NCBI GenBank assembly: GCA_004524425.1
Contig: SDNN01000017.1
Location: 1 to 25,382 of the forward strand
Length of the DNA: 25,382 nucleotides
Reading direction: 5' to 3'
Source: Promethearchaeota archaeon
Lineage (GTDB): Archaea > Asgardarchaeota > Lokiarchaeia > Sigynarchaeales > SOKP01
The position numbers and the translations under genes were made by a program. Below the pieces are notes generated by a model that searched no databases, was not told the origin of the DNA, and saw only the letters and a program-made list of their open reading frames with translations. This document shows positions 9,388 to 16,142 of this stretch, one piece after another (the stretch's first letter is position 1; each line of letters opens with the position of its first letter).

Positions 9388-10866
9388 TCAAGCCATTGAT
9401 ATTTTGAAAGTGTACGCATGTTCACAAGGTTTTTCTTTAGGAGTTCTAATAATGAGACCTTTTTCAGTTAGGGTCCATTCAAGTTCCTCGTCCACTCCTA
9501 ACATCTTAATGGATTTAATATCGGATTCATCCAATGCGGGTATGATTAAATTATGGGATATTCTATAGGTACTTCTTAAAGTTTTAATTTTGAGTTCCTC
9601 GCCAGGCCAACCTAGAGAAATGGCATATAATGCGTTATCTTTAACAGTGAATCTAATATCTTCAGGGGTGTACTTAACACCCGTAGTTTCGCTGAACATC
9701 CCCCCAGCAGCTAATTTAGTCGTTCCTTCCCCTGCAGTATACCACGGTGACGAATTAAAAATAGCTTCCCCATTTATTTCCAACCATTTTCCAATTTGAA
9801 GAAGGCAATCTCTCGCCGGCCCAGGAATCTCACCATTTGCTTTAGGACCAAAGTTCATTAAAAGATAACCCTGCTTAGAAATTCTATCTACAAAATTATG
9901 AACAAGTATATCCCCTGATTTATATCCAGCTTCTTTTACATATGACCATGCTCCTTGGTCATCAACCGTTGAGTCAGTTATCCATTTATAATATGTTAAT
10001 TTCTCGCTACTTCCTAATTCATAATCAATAATTCCAATACTCGGGGGAATATTATTATTCTTAATTGTAACCTCAACCTCCGTGCCCCATTCTTCAGCTT
10101 TATTAAAATAATATGCAAGCATCTCTTTCTTGTACTTATCAGGAATCTTTCCCAAACCAAAATCAAACCATATCAGATCAGGTTTATAATAATCAATGAC
10201 TTCTATGATCTTAGCCTTCCAATCTTCGAAATACTCTGTACTTGGCTTTGCTTGAAGATGCCATCTCCTAAGTAATTTACGTTTAGGATCTGCGTCTTGA
10301 TCATGAATAGGGCCATATAAACCAGAATATTCAGGATTAGACGTATCATATTCTTCAAACCAATGTGGGAAAAACCAGTGATTTTCCGCATGATGGAAGG
10401 CGACCATGAACCTCAATCCCTGCTTTCTAATGGCTTGTTCCATTTCTCCAACGATATCCCTTTTCGGCCCCATATTAAATGCATTCCACTTCGTCAGTTT
10501 GCTATTCCACATGGCAAAACCATCATGGTGTATACAAACAGGTCCCGCGAATTTTGCTCCCGCTTCTTTAAACAACTTTGCCCAATGATCTGGATCATAT
10601 TTTTCTGCTGTAAATAGAGGTATCAAATCCTTGTAACCGAATTCCGAGGGATCTCCAAAATTTTTTACGTGATGCTTATATTGTTTAGTATCTTTGAGAT
10701 ACATGTTCTGACCATACCATGATCCATTTATACCACATTTAGGCACAGAATAAATGCCCCAGTGAAAATAGATTCCATATTTTGCATCATCAAGCCATTC
10801 GGGAGTGCGATGTTTTTTTAGAGAATTCCAGGTTGGTTTATATTTTTTTTCAAAACTCATTTTCAT
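9388..10866 (-). CDS. Alpha-L-fucosidase (GH29)
   Basis: 492-residue GH29 enzyme that releases L-fucose from glycans by a retaining mechanism. Visible family motifs are KYGIYFHWGIYSVP (29-42), the SWYGQNMY segment (49-56), CIHHDGFAMWNS (111-122), FHHAENHW (158-165) and KPDLIWFDFGLG (228-239). D235 is the expected nucleophile. A C-terminal beta-sandwich with YLLMNFGPKANGEIP precedes the end. There is no evident signal peptide, so imported fucosides are probably cut inside the cell. AAGGAGGATG on the minus strand (complement of 10864-10873) fixes the start. A sulfatase and a sugar symporter lie within 10 kb, supporting fucose-containing, possibly sulfated, glycan use. Family call is firm. Confidence 0.95.
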   Translation of the reverse strand: MKMSFEKKYKPTWNSLKKHRTPEWLDDAKYGIYFHWGIYSVPKCGINGSWYGQNMYLKDTKQYKHHVKNFGDPSEFGYKDLIPLFTAEKYDPDHWAKLFKEAGAKFAGPVCIHHDGFAMWNSKLTKWNAFNMGPKRDIVGEMEQAIRKQGLRFMVAFHHAENHWFFPHWFEEYDTSNPEYSGLYGPIHDQDADPKRKLLRRWHLQAKPSTEYFEDWKAKIIEVIDYYKPDLIWFDFGLGKIPDKYKKEMLAYYFNKAEEWGTEVEVTIKNNNIPPSIGIIDYELGSSEKLTYYKWITDSTVDDQGAWSYVKEAGYKSGDILVHNFVDRISKQGYLLMNFGPKANGEIPGPARDCLLQIGKWLEINGEAIFNSSPWYTAGEGTTKLAAGGMFSETTGVKYTPEDIRFTVKDNALYAISLGWPGEELKIKTLRSTYRISHNLIIPALDESDIKSIKMLGVDEELEWTLTEKGLIIRTPKEKPCEHAYTFKISMA

Positions 10867-10873
10867 CCTCCTT
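10864..10873 (-). promoter_or_regulatory. Strong Shine-Dalgarno site of the fucosidase gene
   Basis: The minus strand reads AAGGAGGATG directly before AAAATG, with GGAGG about 6 bases from the start. It is the strongest ribosome site in the window. The remaining spacer to 11146 is AT-rich; a TATA-like TTTATATAATA on the minus strand near 10931-10950 may be the promoter. Confidence 0.55.
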
Positions 10874-11146
10874 ACATTTTTTTATTTAACGCTTATTAGT
10901 CTTATTAAGATACTTTGATCTTTTTTATTCTTAAATATTATATAAAAATAAAAATTTGCTAAATATTAGATAGTTAATAGGTAAAAAGATAATCTATTGA
11001 TAGAAATTCATTATTGAAATCATTATCGAATGATATTATAATGTGAATTTCATAATCTTCTAAAGTTTAGCTTTTTATAATTGGAAGGAAGATTTTAATT
11101 CATAGTATTAGTTTCTATTATTATATTTTTTTAAAAAGTTGATAAT

Positions 11147-11989
11147 ATGGTTGATAAAAATTATTTAAAAGCTTCTATTATTTCAGTCATTATAATTTTA
11201 ATAATATCAATAGTGTTTATTGGACAGTCAGGGCAGCCAGGATTTACAAGTATACTTCCTATAGATTCACTAGGTTTACAATTTCTTTATTTTTTTACAT
11301 GGATGTGGTTGGGTGCAATAATTGGCATTTTTTTTGGATATATTTTAGCTCCTTTATTTTTATATATCCATAAGCAAATAATTGGGAGAAATATGACTTA
11401 TGGCATACAAGAAATTCAAGATCCAAATCCTAATAAATTTAAAGGAATTTTAAAAGGGTTTTTCCCCGCCTTAATGGCTATAAATTTTGCGTTAATATTT
11501 TTTGAAGATCCTTTTATCCATAGTTTAATTATTGGTGATATGAATCCTAGTGATGCAGTAACGATAATCCTAGGAATGGTGATTTTGCTTTCAGTGACAT
11601 CAGGAATAGCCATAGCTTTATTCTCTCCAGTATGGTTCTTACAAGATTCTGGAATTATCTATTCTAATAAAGAAAAATTAGAAAAAAAGAGACTTCCTTT
11701 AGAAGTAAGAAGCGTAGGTGGATGGTATTTATATCTGTTGAAGGGTTATGCTGGAATTTCGGTATTACTTTCTTTCTATATTATATTTTCTAATTATGCA
11801 ACTCAAGAATTAGAAAATATACCAGGGTTAATTTTTTTTCTTGTCTTTCCTATAACTCTTACTTTACTTATGATTCCATCAATAATAATACTTGAGAAAA
11901 TAACTGAACATAGAACAAAATATATGCAAAAATATGCTAAAAAGTTTGGAATTGTAAAAAAAGTCCAAGTAAAATTTGAAGAAATTTAG
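11147..11989 (+). CDS. Unknown integral membrane protein
   Basis: 280 residues, not recognised. About six to seven hydrophobic segments are visible: 8-27, 41-75 (probably two passes), 98-115, 130-158, 198-218 and 230-252. A short basic cytoplasmic tail ends in KKVQVKFEEI. A soluble loop (about 76-96, RNMTYGIQEIQDPNPNKFKG) and another (about 163-190, rich in K and E) are the only polar stretches. No transporter, protease or enzyme motif is seen. It is a single-gene unit with its own AT-rich upstream region and no obvious link to the fucosidase on the other side. Confidence 0.65.
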   Translation: MVDKNYLKASIISVIIILIISIVFIGQSGQPGFTSILPIDSLGLQFLYFFTWMWLGAIIGIFFGYILAPLFLYIHKQIIGRNMTYGIQEIQDPNPNKFKGILKGFFPALMAINFALIFFEDPFIHSLIIGDMNPSDAVTIILGMVILLSVTSGIAIALFSPVWFLQDSGIIYSNKEKLEKKRLPLEVRSVGGWYLYLLKGYAGISVLLSFYIIFSNYATQELENIPGLIFFLVFPITLTLLMIPSIIILEKITEHRTKYMQKYAKKFGIVKKVQVKFEEI

Positions 11990-12042
11990 AATTAATTAAT
12001 GAATTTTTTCTCTATTTTTTTCTTTATTTTAAAAAAAAGGTT

Positions 12043-12093
12043 GTGAATTTAATTGTTTTTCATTCAAAAACCACAAAAATCAATTAAATTCAC
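12043..12093. repeat. Long perfect inverted repeat (stem-loop)
   Basis: GTGAATTTAATTG (12043-12055) and CAATTAAATTCAC (12081-12093) are a perfect 13-bp inverted repeat. With one bulged T, TTTTT (12056-12060) can pair with AAAAA (12075-12079), giving about 18 bp around a 14-base loop. T or A tracts flank both sides. It lies between convergent genes, so it may end transcription from both. A mobile-element end is the alternative, but no transposase or second copy is seen here. Confidence 0.6.
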
Positions 12094-12136
12094 TTTTTAG
12101 AGGAATTTATTAACTTTTCTGGTAATCCATGGTTTC

Positions 12137-12292
12137 TCAGGAAACATCATATATGGAAAAAAAATCTTTTTCATTCATAAAACCGCTTCGCTCATCGTTA
12201 TCGTGAAATAAGTATTCCCCTTTCGAGCAACAGAACTGAACCTCCTCCTCAGTTTTGTTCATTTCGTATCTATATCGAATATTATTTTTCAT
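12137..12292 (-). CDS. Small unknown protein (51 residues)
   Basis: A 51-codon frame starting MKNNIRYRYEMNKTEEEVQF and ending SIYDVS. It is highly charged, with a C-C pair at 21-22, and not recognised. Support for a real gene is a good ribosome site (AGAGGTG on the minus strand, complement of 12300-12306) 7 bases before ATG. A second small gene on the same strand also starts 51 bases upstream of it. The composition is protein-like rather than low-complexity. No homology can be claimed. It could be a small regulator or an antitoxin-like partner, but nothing in the sequence shows this. Confidence 0.5.
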   Translation of the reverse strand: MKNNIRYRYEMNKTEEEVQFCCSKGEYLFHDNDERSGFMNEKDFFSIYDVS

Positions 12293-12343
12293 GAAAATTC
12301 ACCTCTAAATATCAAATTCTATAATTTTGTATGAATTGACTAA

Positions 12344-12595
12344 TTATGAGTAATACTGTAGGTTCTTACCATCATCACAATTGATTAAAAACTTATACTT
12401 CGTGAGGTCAAATTTTTCAATCTTTACCTCGTCCCCTCTTTCATTGGCAATCTCTTCTTTCTCACAATCAGAGATTGGTATCTTAACCACTCGCTTAATG
12501 TCATTATAGTAGATGTTATAGTAAAGGACATGTCTATTGGAATCAAAATCAAGAAATTTATTAAAACTTTTAATTTCAGGTTCCATCGGTTTCAT
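12344..12595 (-). CDS. Small unknown protein (83 residues)
   Basis: 83 residues, charged and soluble, not recognised. Predicted beta-rich pattern: DSNRHVLYYNIYYNDIKRVVKIPISD, then a charged helix-like part (CEKEEIANERGDEVKIEKF) and TKYKFLINCDDGKNLQYYS. There is a second possible start at residue 4. The ribosome site is weak (GAGTGAT). A 51-residue gene follows on the same strand after 51 bases, so the two may be one transcript. Function unknown. Confidence 0.5.
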   Translation of the reverse strand: MKPMEPEIKSFNKFLDFDSNRHVLYYNIYYNDIKRVVKIPISDCEKEEIANERGDEVKIEKFDLTKYKFLINCDDGKNLQYYS

Positions 12596-12816
12596 ATCAC
12601 TCTTGATTTTTCAATCGAAGGATTAATTTCATGTAAAAGGGTAGAACTAATTATTTAAATCTAATGAATAATAATTCAAAATAAAATTCGTCATTTATTT
12701 ATATTTTATAAATTTCGTTAAAATTTATTGGATTTATGAAGAAATAATGATATAAACAATGCATAATTACTATTCAAAATGAAAAAGGAATGGATTCTGA
12801 TTGGAGATAACCATAA

Positions 12817-13161
12817 TTGAGCACAAAAGATTTAGAAAGCTTTGGAATTGCGGGTCCTAAGAAAGGAAAATTCATTATAATTTTGTGTTCCAAGTGGTGT
12901 AAATCTTGTCAGTTGCTATCTCCAATGTTGAATAAATTCAGAGATGAAGGTGCTATCGAGTTAAAAGAATTAGATATTAGTGAAAATTCTAAATTAACTC
13001 GAGAATTAAATATCAATGCGGTACCTGCTTTAATTTTTTTCAAGGATGGAAAGCTCTTAAATAAAGAGATCACGGTTTATGGAGAAACTCTTGTCAAAAG
13101 AGGGATATTAATCGGAGCTTTCAATGAATCCATCCTAAAAGAAATCATCAAGCAAATTTAA
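12817..13161 (+). CDS. Thioredoxin-like protein (CKSC active site)
   Basis: 114 residues with a thioredoxin fold. The active site is W27-C28-K-S-C31, followed by QLLSPML. The cis-proline region is INAVPALIFFKDGKLL. It lacks the Gly-Pro dipeptide of classical thioredoxin. The start is TTG at 12817, chosen because GGAGATAA lies about 10 bases before it and the product aligns end to end with the paralogue at 14357-14701. It would reduce disulfides or handle thiol exchange in the cytoplasm. The partner reductase is not in the window, although an iron-sulfur flavoprotein gene lies close by. Confidence 0.85.
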   Translation: MSTKDLESFGIAGPKKGKFIIILCSKWCKSCQLLSPMLNKFRDEGAIELKELDISENSKLTRELNINAVPALIFFKDGKLLNKEITVYGETLVKRGILIGAFNESILKEIIKQI

Positions 13162-13221
13162 TCTCAAATGATTCTTAAATCCTTTAAATCTCATATCATT
13201 TAAACTTGTGTCTAATATCTC

Positions 13222-13713
13222 ATGCCTGTTTGTAAAAAATGTAAAAAAGAATTTGAACTCTCACAGCTCGAACAAATAGATGATTATTTCACGTGTTATT
13301 CTTGTTTATATGAAAATCACCAGCCATTTAAGATCTATCCAATTGGATTCATAGAAAATCAATTGGAACGAGGCGATGGATTTGGTTTGAAAGGAAGAAG
13401 GAGTCAAATATCTAAAATCCATCTTTTTGAAAGTCAGCGACCTTTTCTCTATAAATTGGAAGATGAAAAATGGATTACTGTGGTGTATTATTTGCATAAG
13501 CAGCGAAAAATTCGCTCTATCTTTTCCAGAGGAATGGATGGCAAAAAAGTGGGAATTTTTGCCTCACGGACTCCTGATCGTTTATCTAGAATTGGTGTTT
13601 CTAACGTTGAACTTAAAAAAATTGAAAACTGTACACTTTTTGTCAAAAACTTTGATGCTGTGAACGGTACACCAGTCTTAGATATCAAATTAGGCGAAAA
13701 ATCAAGATGGTAA
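13222..13713 (+). CDS. Zinc-ribbon TrmO/TsaA-like protein
   Basis: 163 residues. The N-terminus has a zinc ribbon with C4-x2-C7 and C25-x2-C28. From residue 39 (IYPIGFIEN) a TsaA/TrmO beta-barrel domain begins. It shows GKKVGIFASRTPDRLSRIGVSNVELKKI, matching the family GVFATRSPxRPNPIGLS pattern, and ends with NGTPVLDIK. TrmO methylates t6A37 of tRNA using S-adenosylmethionine. This protein ends right after DIK, so it lacks the C-terminal domain of bacterial TrmO. It also has RLSRIG in place of RPNPIG. The target is therefore uncertain; the fused ribbon could bind RNA (inference). Family call is good, activity less so. Confidence 0.8.
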   Translation: MPVCKKCKKEFELSQLEQIDDYFTCYSCLYENHQPFKIYPIGFIENQLERGDGFGLKGRRSQISKIHLFESQRPFLYKLEDEKWITVVYYLHKQRKIRSIFSRGMDGKKVGIFASRTPDRLSRIGVSNVELKKIENCTLFVKNFDAVNGTPVLDIKLGEKSRW

Positions 13714-13776
13714 TCAAATAATTATAAAAAAAAATAGTAGGGATATTAGTGCACGGTTTTCAATATCAGTAATACA

Positions 13777-14319
13777 TTACTGACTTAAACTAATGATCTG
13801 ATTGCTTAATCTTTGAATATTTTTTAAGGCCTCTTCATCTTTTGTAACATCTTCCTTATGAAAACCAAACCCTAATACGCCGGCAATTTTATTTACTTTA
13901 AGTCGCGATAAATATTCTTCCATTTCATTAACTCCAGCACCTATATCGCGCCTACCAACGATAATATAGCTTCCAATTTTATCTTTTAACTGCCCTTTCC
14001 TCAAGTGCCACGTTCTTTCCATTAATATTTTCATTAATGAAGTTATACCTCCCATGAAAATGGGGCTTGATAGAATTATGACTTGATTTTCCTTAAGTTT
14101 CGCATATATTTTTTGCATTTCATCCTTAATGGAACAATCGTCATGGTCCATGCAATAATAACATTCTTGACATGAACTTATATCGTAATCTTTAAGAAAT
14201 ATTTTCTCGATTTCGAACTCATCTTTTAATAAATCTAAAAGTTGGTCCGTCAAATATGCTGTATTTCCATCCTTTCGAGGGGATCCAATTATCCCTATAG
14301 CCTTTTTCTTTTCCATCAT
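13777..14319 (-). CDS. Iron-sulfur flavoprotein (Isf/NADPH-FMN reductase family)
   Basis: 180 residues with a flavodoxin-like fold. The FMN phosphate loop is GSPRKDGNT (12-20). The compact cysteine motif C50-x2-C53-x2-C56-x5-C62 matches the [4Fe-4S] site of archaeal iron-sulfur flavoproteins. SSPIFMGGITSLMKILMERTWHL is the usual flavin-binding and dimer segment. Isf proteins accept electrons from ferredoxin and reduce oxygen or peroxide, or other acceptors. It lies 37 bases behind a thioredoxin-like gene and below a DtxR-type regulator gene on the same strand. A metal- or redox-responsive operon is therefore plausible (inference). Confidence 0.87.
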   Translation of the reverse strand: MMEKKKAIGIIGSPRKDGNTAYLTDQLLDLLKDEFEIEKIFLKDYDISSCQECYYCMDHDDCSIKDEMQKIYAKLKENQVIILSSPIFMGGITSLMKILMERTWHLRKGQLKDKIGSYIIVGRRDIGAGVNEMEEYLSRLKVNKIAGVLGFGFHKEDVTKDEEALKNIQRLSNQIISLSQ

Positions 14320-14356
14320 GAATTTTCTCGCTATTTATAAAATTTTAATTCAAGAT

Positions 14357-14701
14357 TTACATTTGTTTTATAACTTCTTTCAAAATTATATCACCCACAG
14401 CTCCAATCATAACTCCTCTAATCACTAGCGGTTCACCATCGATACCAATGTTTTTGTCCAAGAGCTTGCCATCTTTAAAAAATAATAACGTAGGTACTGC
14501 TTGAATGTTCAATTTTTGGGCTAACTCACGATTATTGTCAACATTAATTTGTATTAAGTTTATTAAACCCTCATCTCTAAACTGTTCTAAAATTGGAGAA
14601 AGCACTTTACACGGCATGCACCAATCAGAAGACAAATCAATTATTAGTTTACCTTTATTAGGAGCATCTATTCCATACTTTTCTAATTCTTTAACGTCCA
14701 T
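14357..14701 (-). CDS. Thioredoxin-like protein (CMPC active site)
   Basis: 114 residues, same length and layout as the plus-strand paralogue at 12817-13161. The active site is W27-C28-M-P-C31 with KVLSPILEQFRDEGL after it, and the cis-Pro region is IQAVPTLLFFKDGKLLDKN. The C-M-P-C site keeps the Pro of classical thioredoxin sites, unlike the paralogue's C-K-S-C, so the two probably differ in redox potential (inference). It lies between the DtxR-type regulator and the Isf flavoprotein on the same strand and probably works with the latter. Confidence 0.9.
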   Translation of the reverse strand: MDVKELEKYGIDAPNKGKLIIDLSSDWCMPCKVLSPILEQFRDEGLINLIQINVDNNRELAQKLNIQAVPTLLFFKDGKLLDKNIGIDGEPLVIRGVMIGAVGDIILKEVIKQM

Positions 14702-14771
14702 CTAATCAAATCTCCCATAAATCATTATAAAGATTTGCTATCGTGTAGATATAGTATTTATTGCGTTTCCA

Positions 14772-15137
14772 TTAAGCTAACAAATTATCTAATGCTTCAA
14801 CAACTTCAGGTGTCATGTGATGTTCAATACCGCAGCTTAAGGAATCTATTAATTCTTTATCATCTATTTTTAGAATTCCGGCGAAGAATTGTCTTAATTT
14901 TTTATAATTTTTGGTAATTTGCTGAGCTATATCTTTCCCTTTTTTACTTAATCGTATTGAGCTTCGTGGTTTCCAGATTATAAATCCATGTTCCTTTAAT
15001 TTATGCAGCATGCCTGATACTGAAGCTGGTTTAATATCTAAATGTTCGGAAATTTCGGAGTTAGAAACCCACCCAGCTTTTTTATGCTTTGAAATTAAGT
15101 AAATAGCTTTCAGGTAGTCCTCTTGGCTTTCATTAAT
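14772..15137 (-). CDS. DtxR/MntR-type metal-dependent repressor, start codon unusual
   Basis: The open frame runs from 15146 to 14772. The first ATG (15009-15011) falls inside the helix-turn-helix, so the protein must begin earlier. NESQEDYLKAIYLIS, then the winged HTH (NSEISEHLDIKPASVSGMLHKLKEHG), then a dimer/metal domain with C-G-I-E-H-H, is the DtxR/MntR plan. Counting from the ATT codon at 15135-15137 gives C102, E105 and H106, as in DtxR, plus D7 as in MntR. The histidine usually found before the ERLL/EQF helix appears replaced by Tyr77. No ATG, GTG or TTG exists in frame after the TGA at 15147-15149, so ATT, GTC or ATA may start translation, or the gene is damaged. It likely controls its thioredoxin and Isf neighbours. 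Confidence 0.7.
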   Translation of the reverse strand: MNESQEDYLKAIYLISKHKKAGWVSNSEISEHLDIKPASVSGMLHKLKEHGFIIWKPRSSIRLSKKGKDIAQQITKNYKKLRQFFAGILKIDDKELIDSLSCGIEHHMTPEVVEALDNLLA

Positions 15138-15198
15138 GACTTTTATTCAACTCTTGGAATTTAGTGGTAATTTAATTTAAATGTTTATTGAATTGAAC

Positions 15199-15390
15199 TC
15201 ATTCCTTTAATTTCGCGAAGCAATCATCGCAAAAAAAGATCCTTCGCATTTTGGAGGCATCAAAAACCATGTGCCCGGCTTTGTGTTTGGTCTCGCAGCC
15301 CCAACACATTTTATATACATCAGTATCTACACGATACTCATCATTTACTTTAAAATCATCATCTTTTATTATTTCTGTATAGCTTCTCAT
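15199..15390 (-). CDS. Small double-CxxC zinc-binding protein
   Basis: 63 residues. C29-x2-C32 and C54-x2-C57 form a four-Cys zinc site of rubredoxin or zinc-ribbon type. The N-terminal 25 residues are acidic and polar. The family is not recognised. It lies upstream of the DtxR-type regulator on the same strand with a 50-base gap that contains that gene's TATA-like element, so co-transcription is uncertain. It may be a metal-binding adaptor; nothing further can be read. Confidence 0.65.
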   Translation of the reverse strand: MRSYTEIIKDDDFKVNDEYRVDTDVYKMCWGCETKHKAGHMVFDASKMRRIFFCDDCFAKLKE

Positions 15391-15485
15391 TGATTCAACC
15401 TAGTTTTTTTAATATTAATTTTGAATAATTATTCATTATTTGTAATCAAAATACTAATTTAAAATTTATTATATTTATTCAATAA

Positions 15486-16121
15486 ATGAAGATGCACAAA
15501 ATCGAGCCATTCGAAAAACATGCCTTTCAATACGAAAATTGGTTCGAAGATAATAAATTTGCTTACGAGTCGGAACTTTTAGCAGTCAAAAAAGTGCTCA
15601 CTGAGGATAGGAAAACAATTGAAATAGGTGTGGGAAGCGCAAGATTTGCATCTCCTTTAGGCATTAAAATGGGAATAGATCCTTCCAAGAAAATGCTAAA
15701 GTTAGCTCAAGACAAGGGTATTATAGTGTTAGATGCCGTCGCTGAAAATTTGCCTTTTAGAGAAGCCACGTTCCATTTTGCTTTAATGGTCACTACCATC
15801 TGTTTTGTAGAAAATCTACTTCTTTCCTTTAAAGAAGCATTAAAGATTTTAGAACCAGGAGGTTCATTGATTATAGGATTTATCGATAAAAATAGTCTCA
15901 TTGGAAAATTATATCAAGAAAGAAAAAGTAAAAGCGTTTTTTATCAGTCTGCAACCTTTTTTTCAACAAAAGAAATTGTTTTTTACCTTAAGAAGGCTGG
16001 TTTTAGGACTTTTGAGTTTTTCCAAACGATCTTTCATGATTTAAAAGAAATTCACCAAATAGAGCCTGTTAAAAAGAGCCATGGAGAGGGCTCATTTGTG
16101 GTAATTAAAGCTTCAAAATAA
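15486..16121 (+). CDS. Class I SAM-dependent methyltransferase
   Basis: 211 residues. Motif I is TIEIGVGSARFASPLG (about 40-55), with G-V-G-S-A in place of the usual G-x-G-x-G. The acidic ribose contact is in MGIDPSKKML, motif II/III is VAENLPFREATFHFALMV, and motif IV is LEPGGSLIIGFIDKNS. This is the Methyltransf_11 (UbiE/COQ5-like) pattern. The acceptor could be a small molecule, lipid or tRNA base. Start ATG at 15486, with a second in-frame ATG two codons on. No operon partner, as the next gene is convergent with a 21-base gap. Confidence 0.85.
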   Translation: MKMHKIEPFEKHAFQYENWFEDNKFAYESELLAVKKVLTEDRKTIEIGVGSARFASPLGIKMGIDPSKKMLKLAQDKGIIVLDAVAENLPFREATFHFALMVTTICFVENLLLSFKEALKILEPGGSLIIGFIDKNSLIGKLYQERKSKSVFYQSATFFSTKEIVFYLKKAGFRTFEFFQTIFHDLKEIHQIEPVKKSHGEGSFVVIKASK

Positions 16122-16142
16122 CGATTGATAAATTGAACTTTA

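Noticed and set aside
12779..12820. 13-codon frame (MKKEWILIGDNHN) ending across the thioredoxin TTG start
   Set aside because: It could be a leader peptide, but it has no ribosome site of its own and covers the Shine-Dalgarno of the thioredoxin gene.
13165..13202. AAATGAT ... ATCATTT inverted repeat between the thioredoxin and TrmO-like genes
   Set aside because: A 7-bp repeat in AT-rich DNA with a long loop is expected by chance.
15147..15149. In-frame TGA before the DtxR-type domain as another selenocysteine codon
   Set aside because: It lies outside the conserved domain, there is no start codon in frame upstream, and the TATA-like element would place transcription start at about this point.
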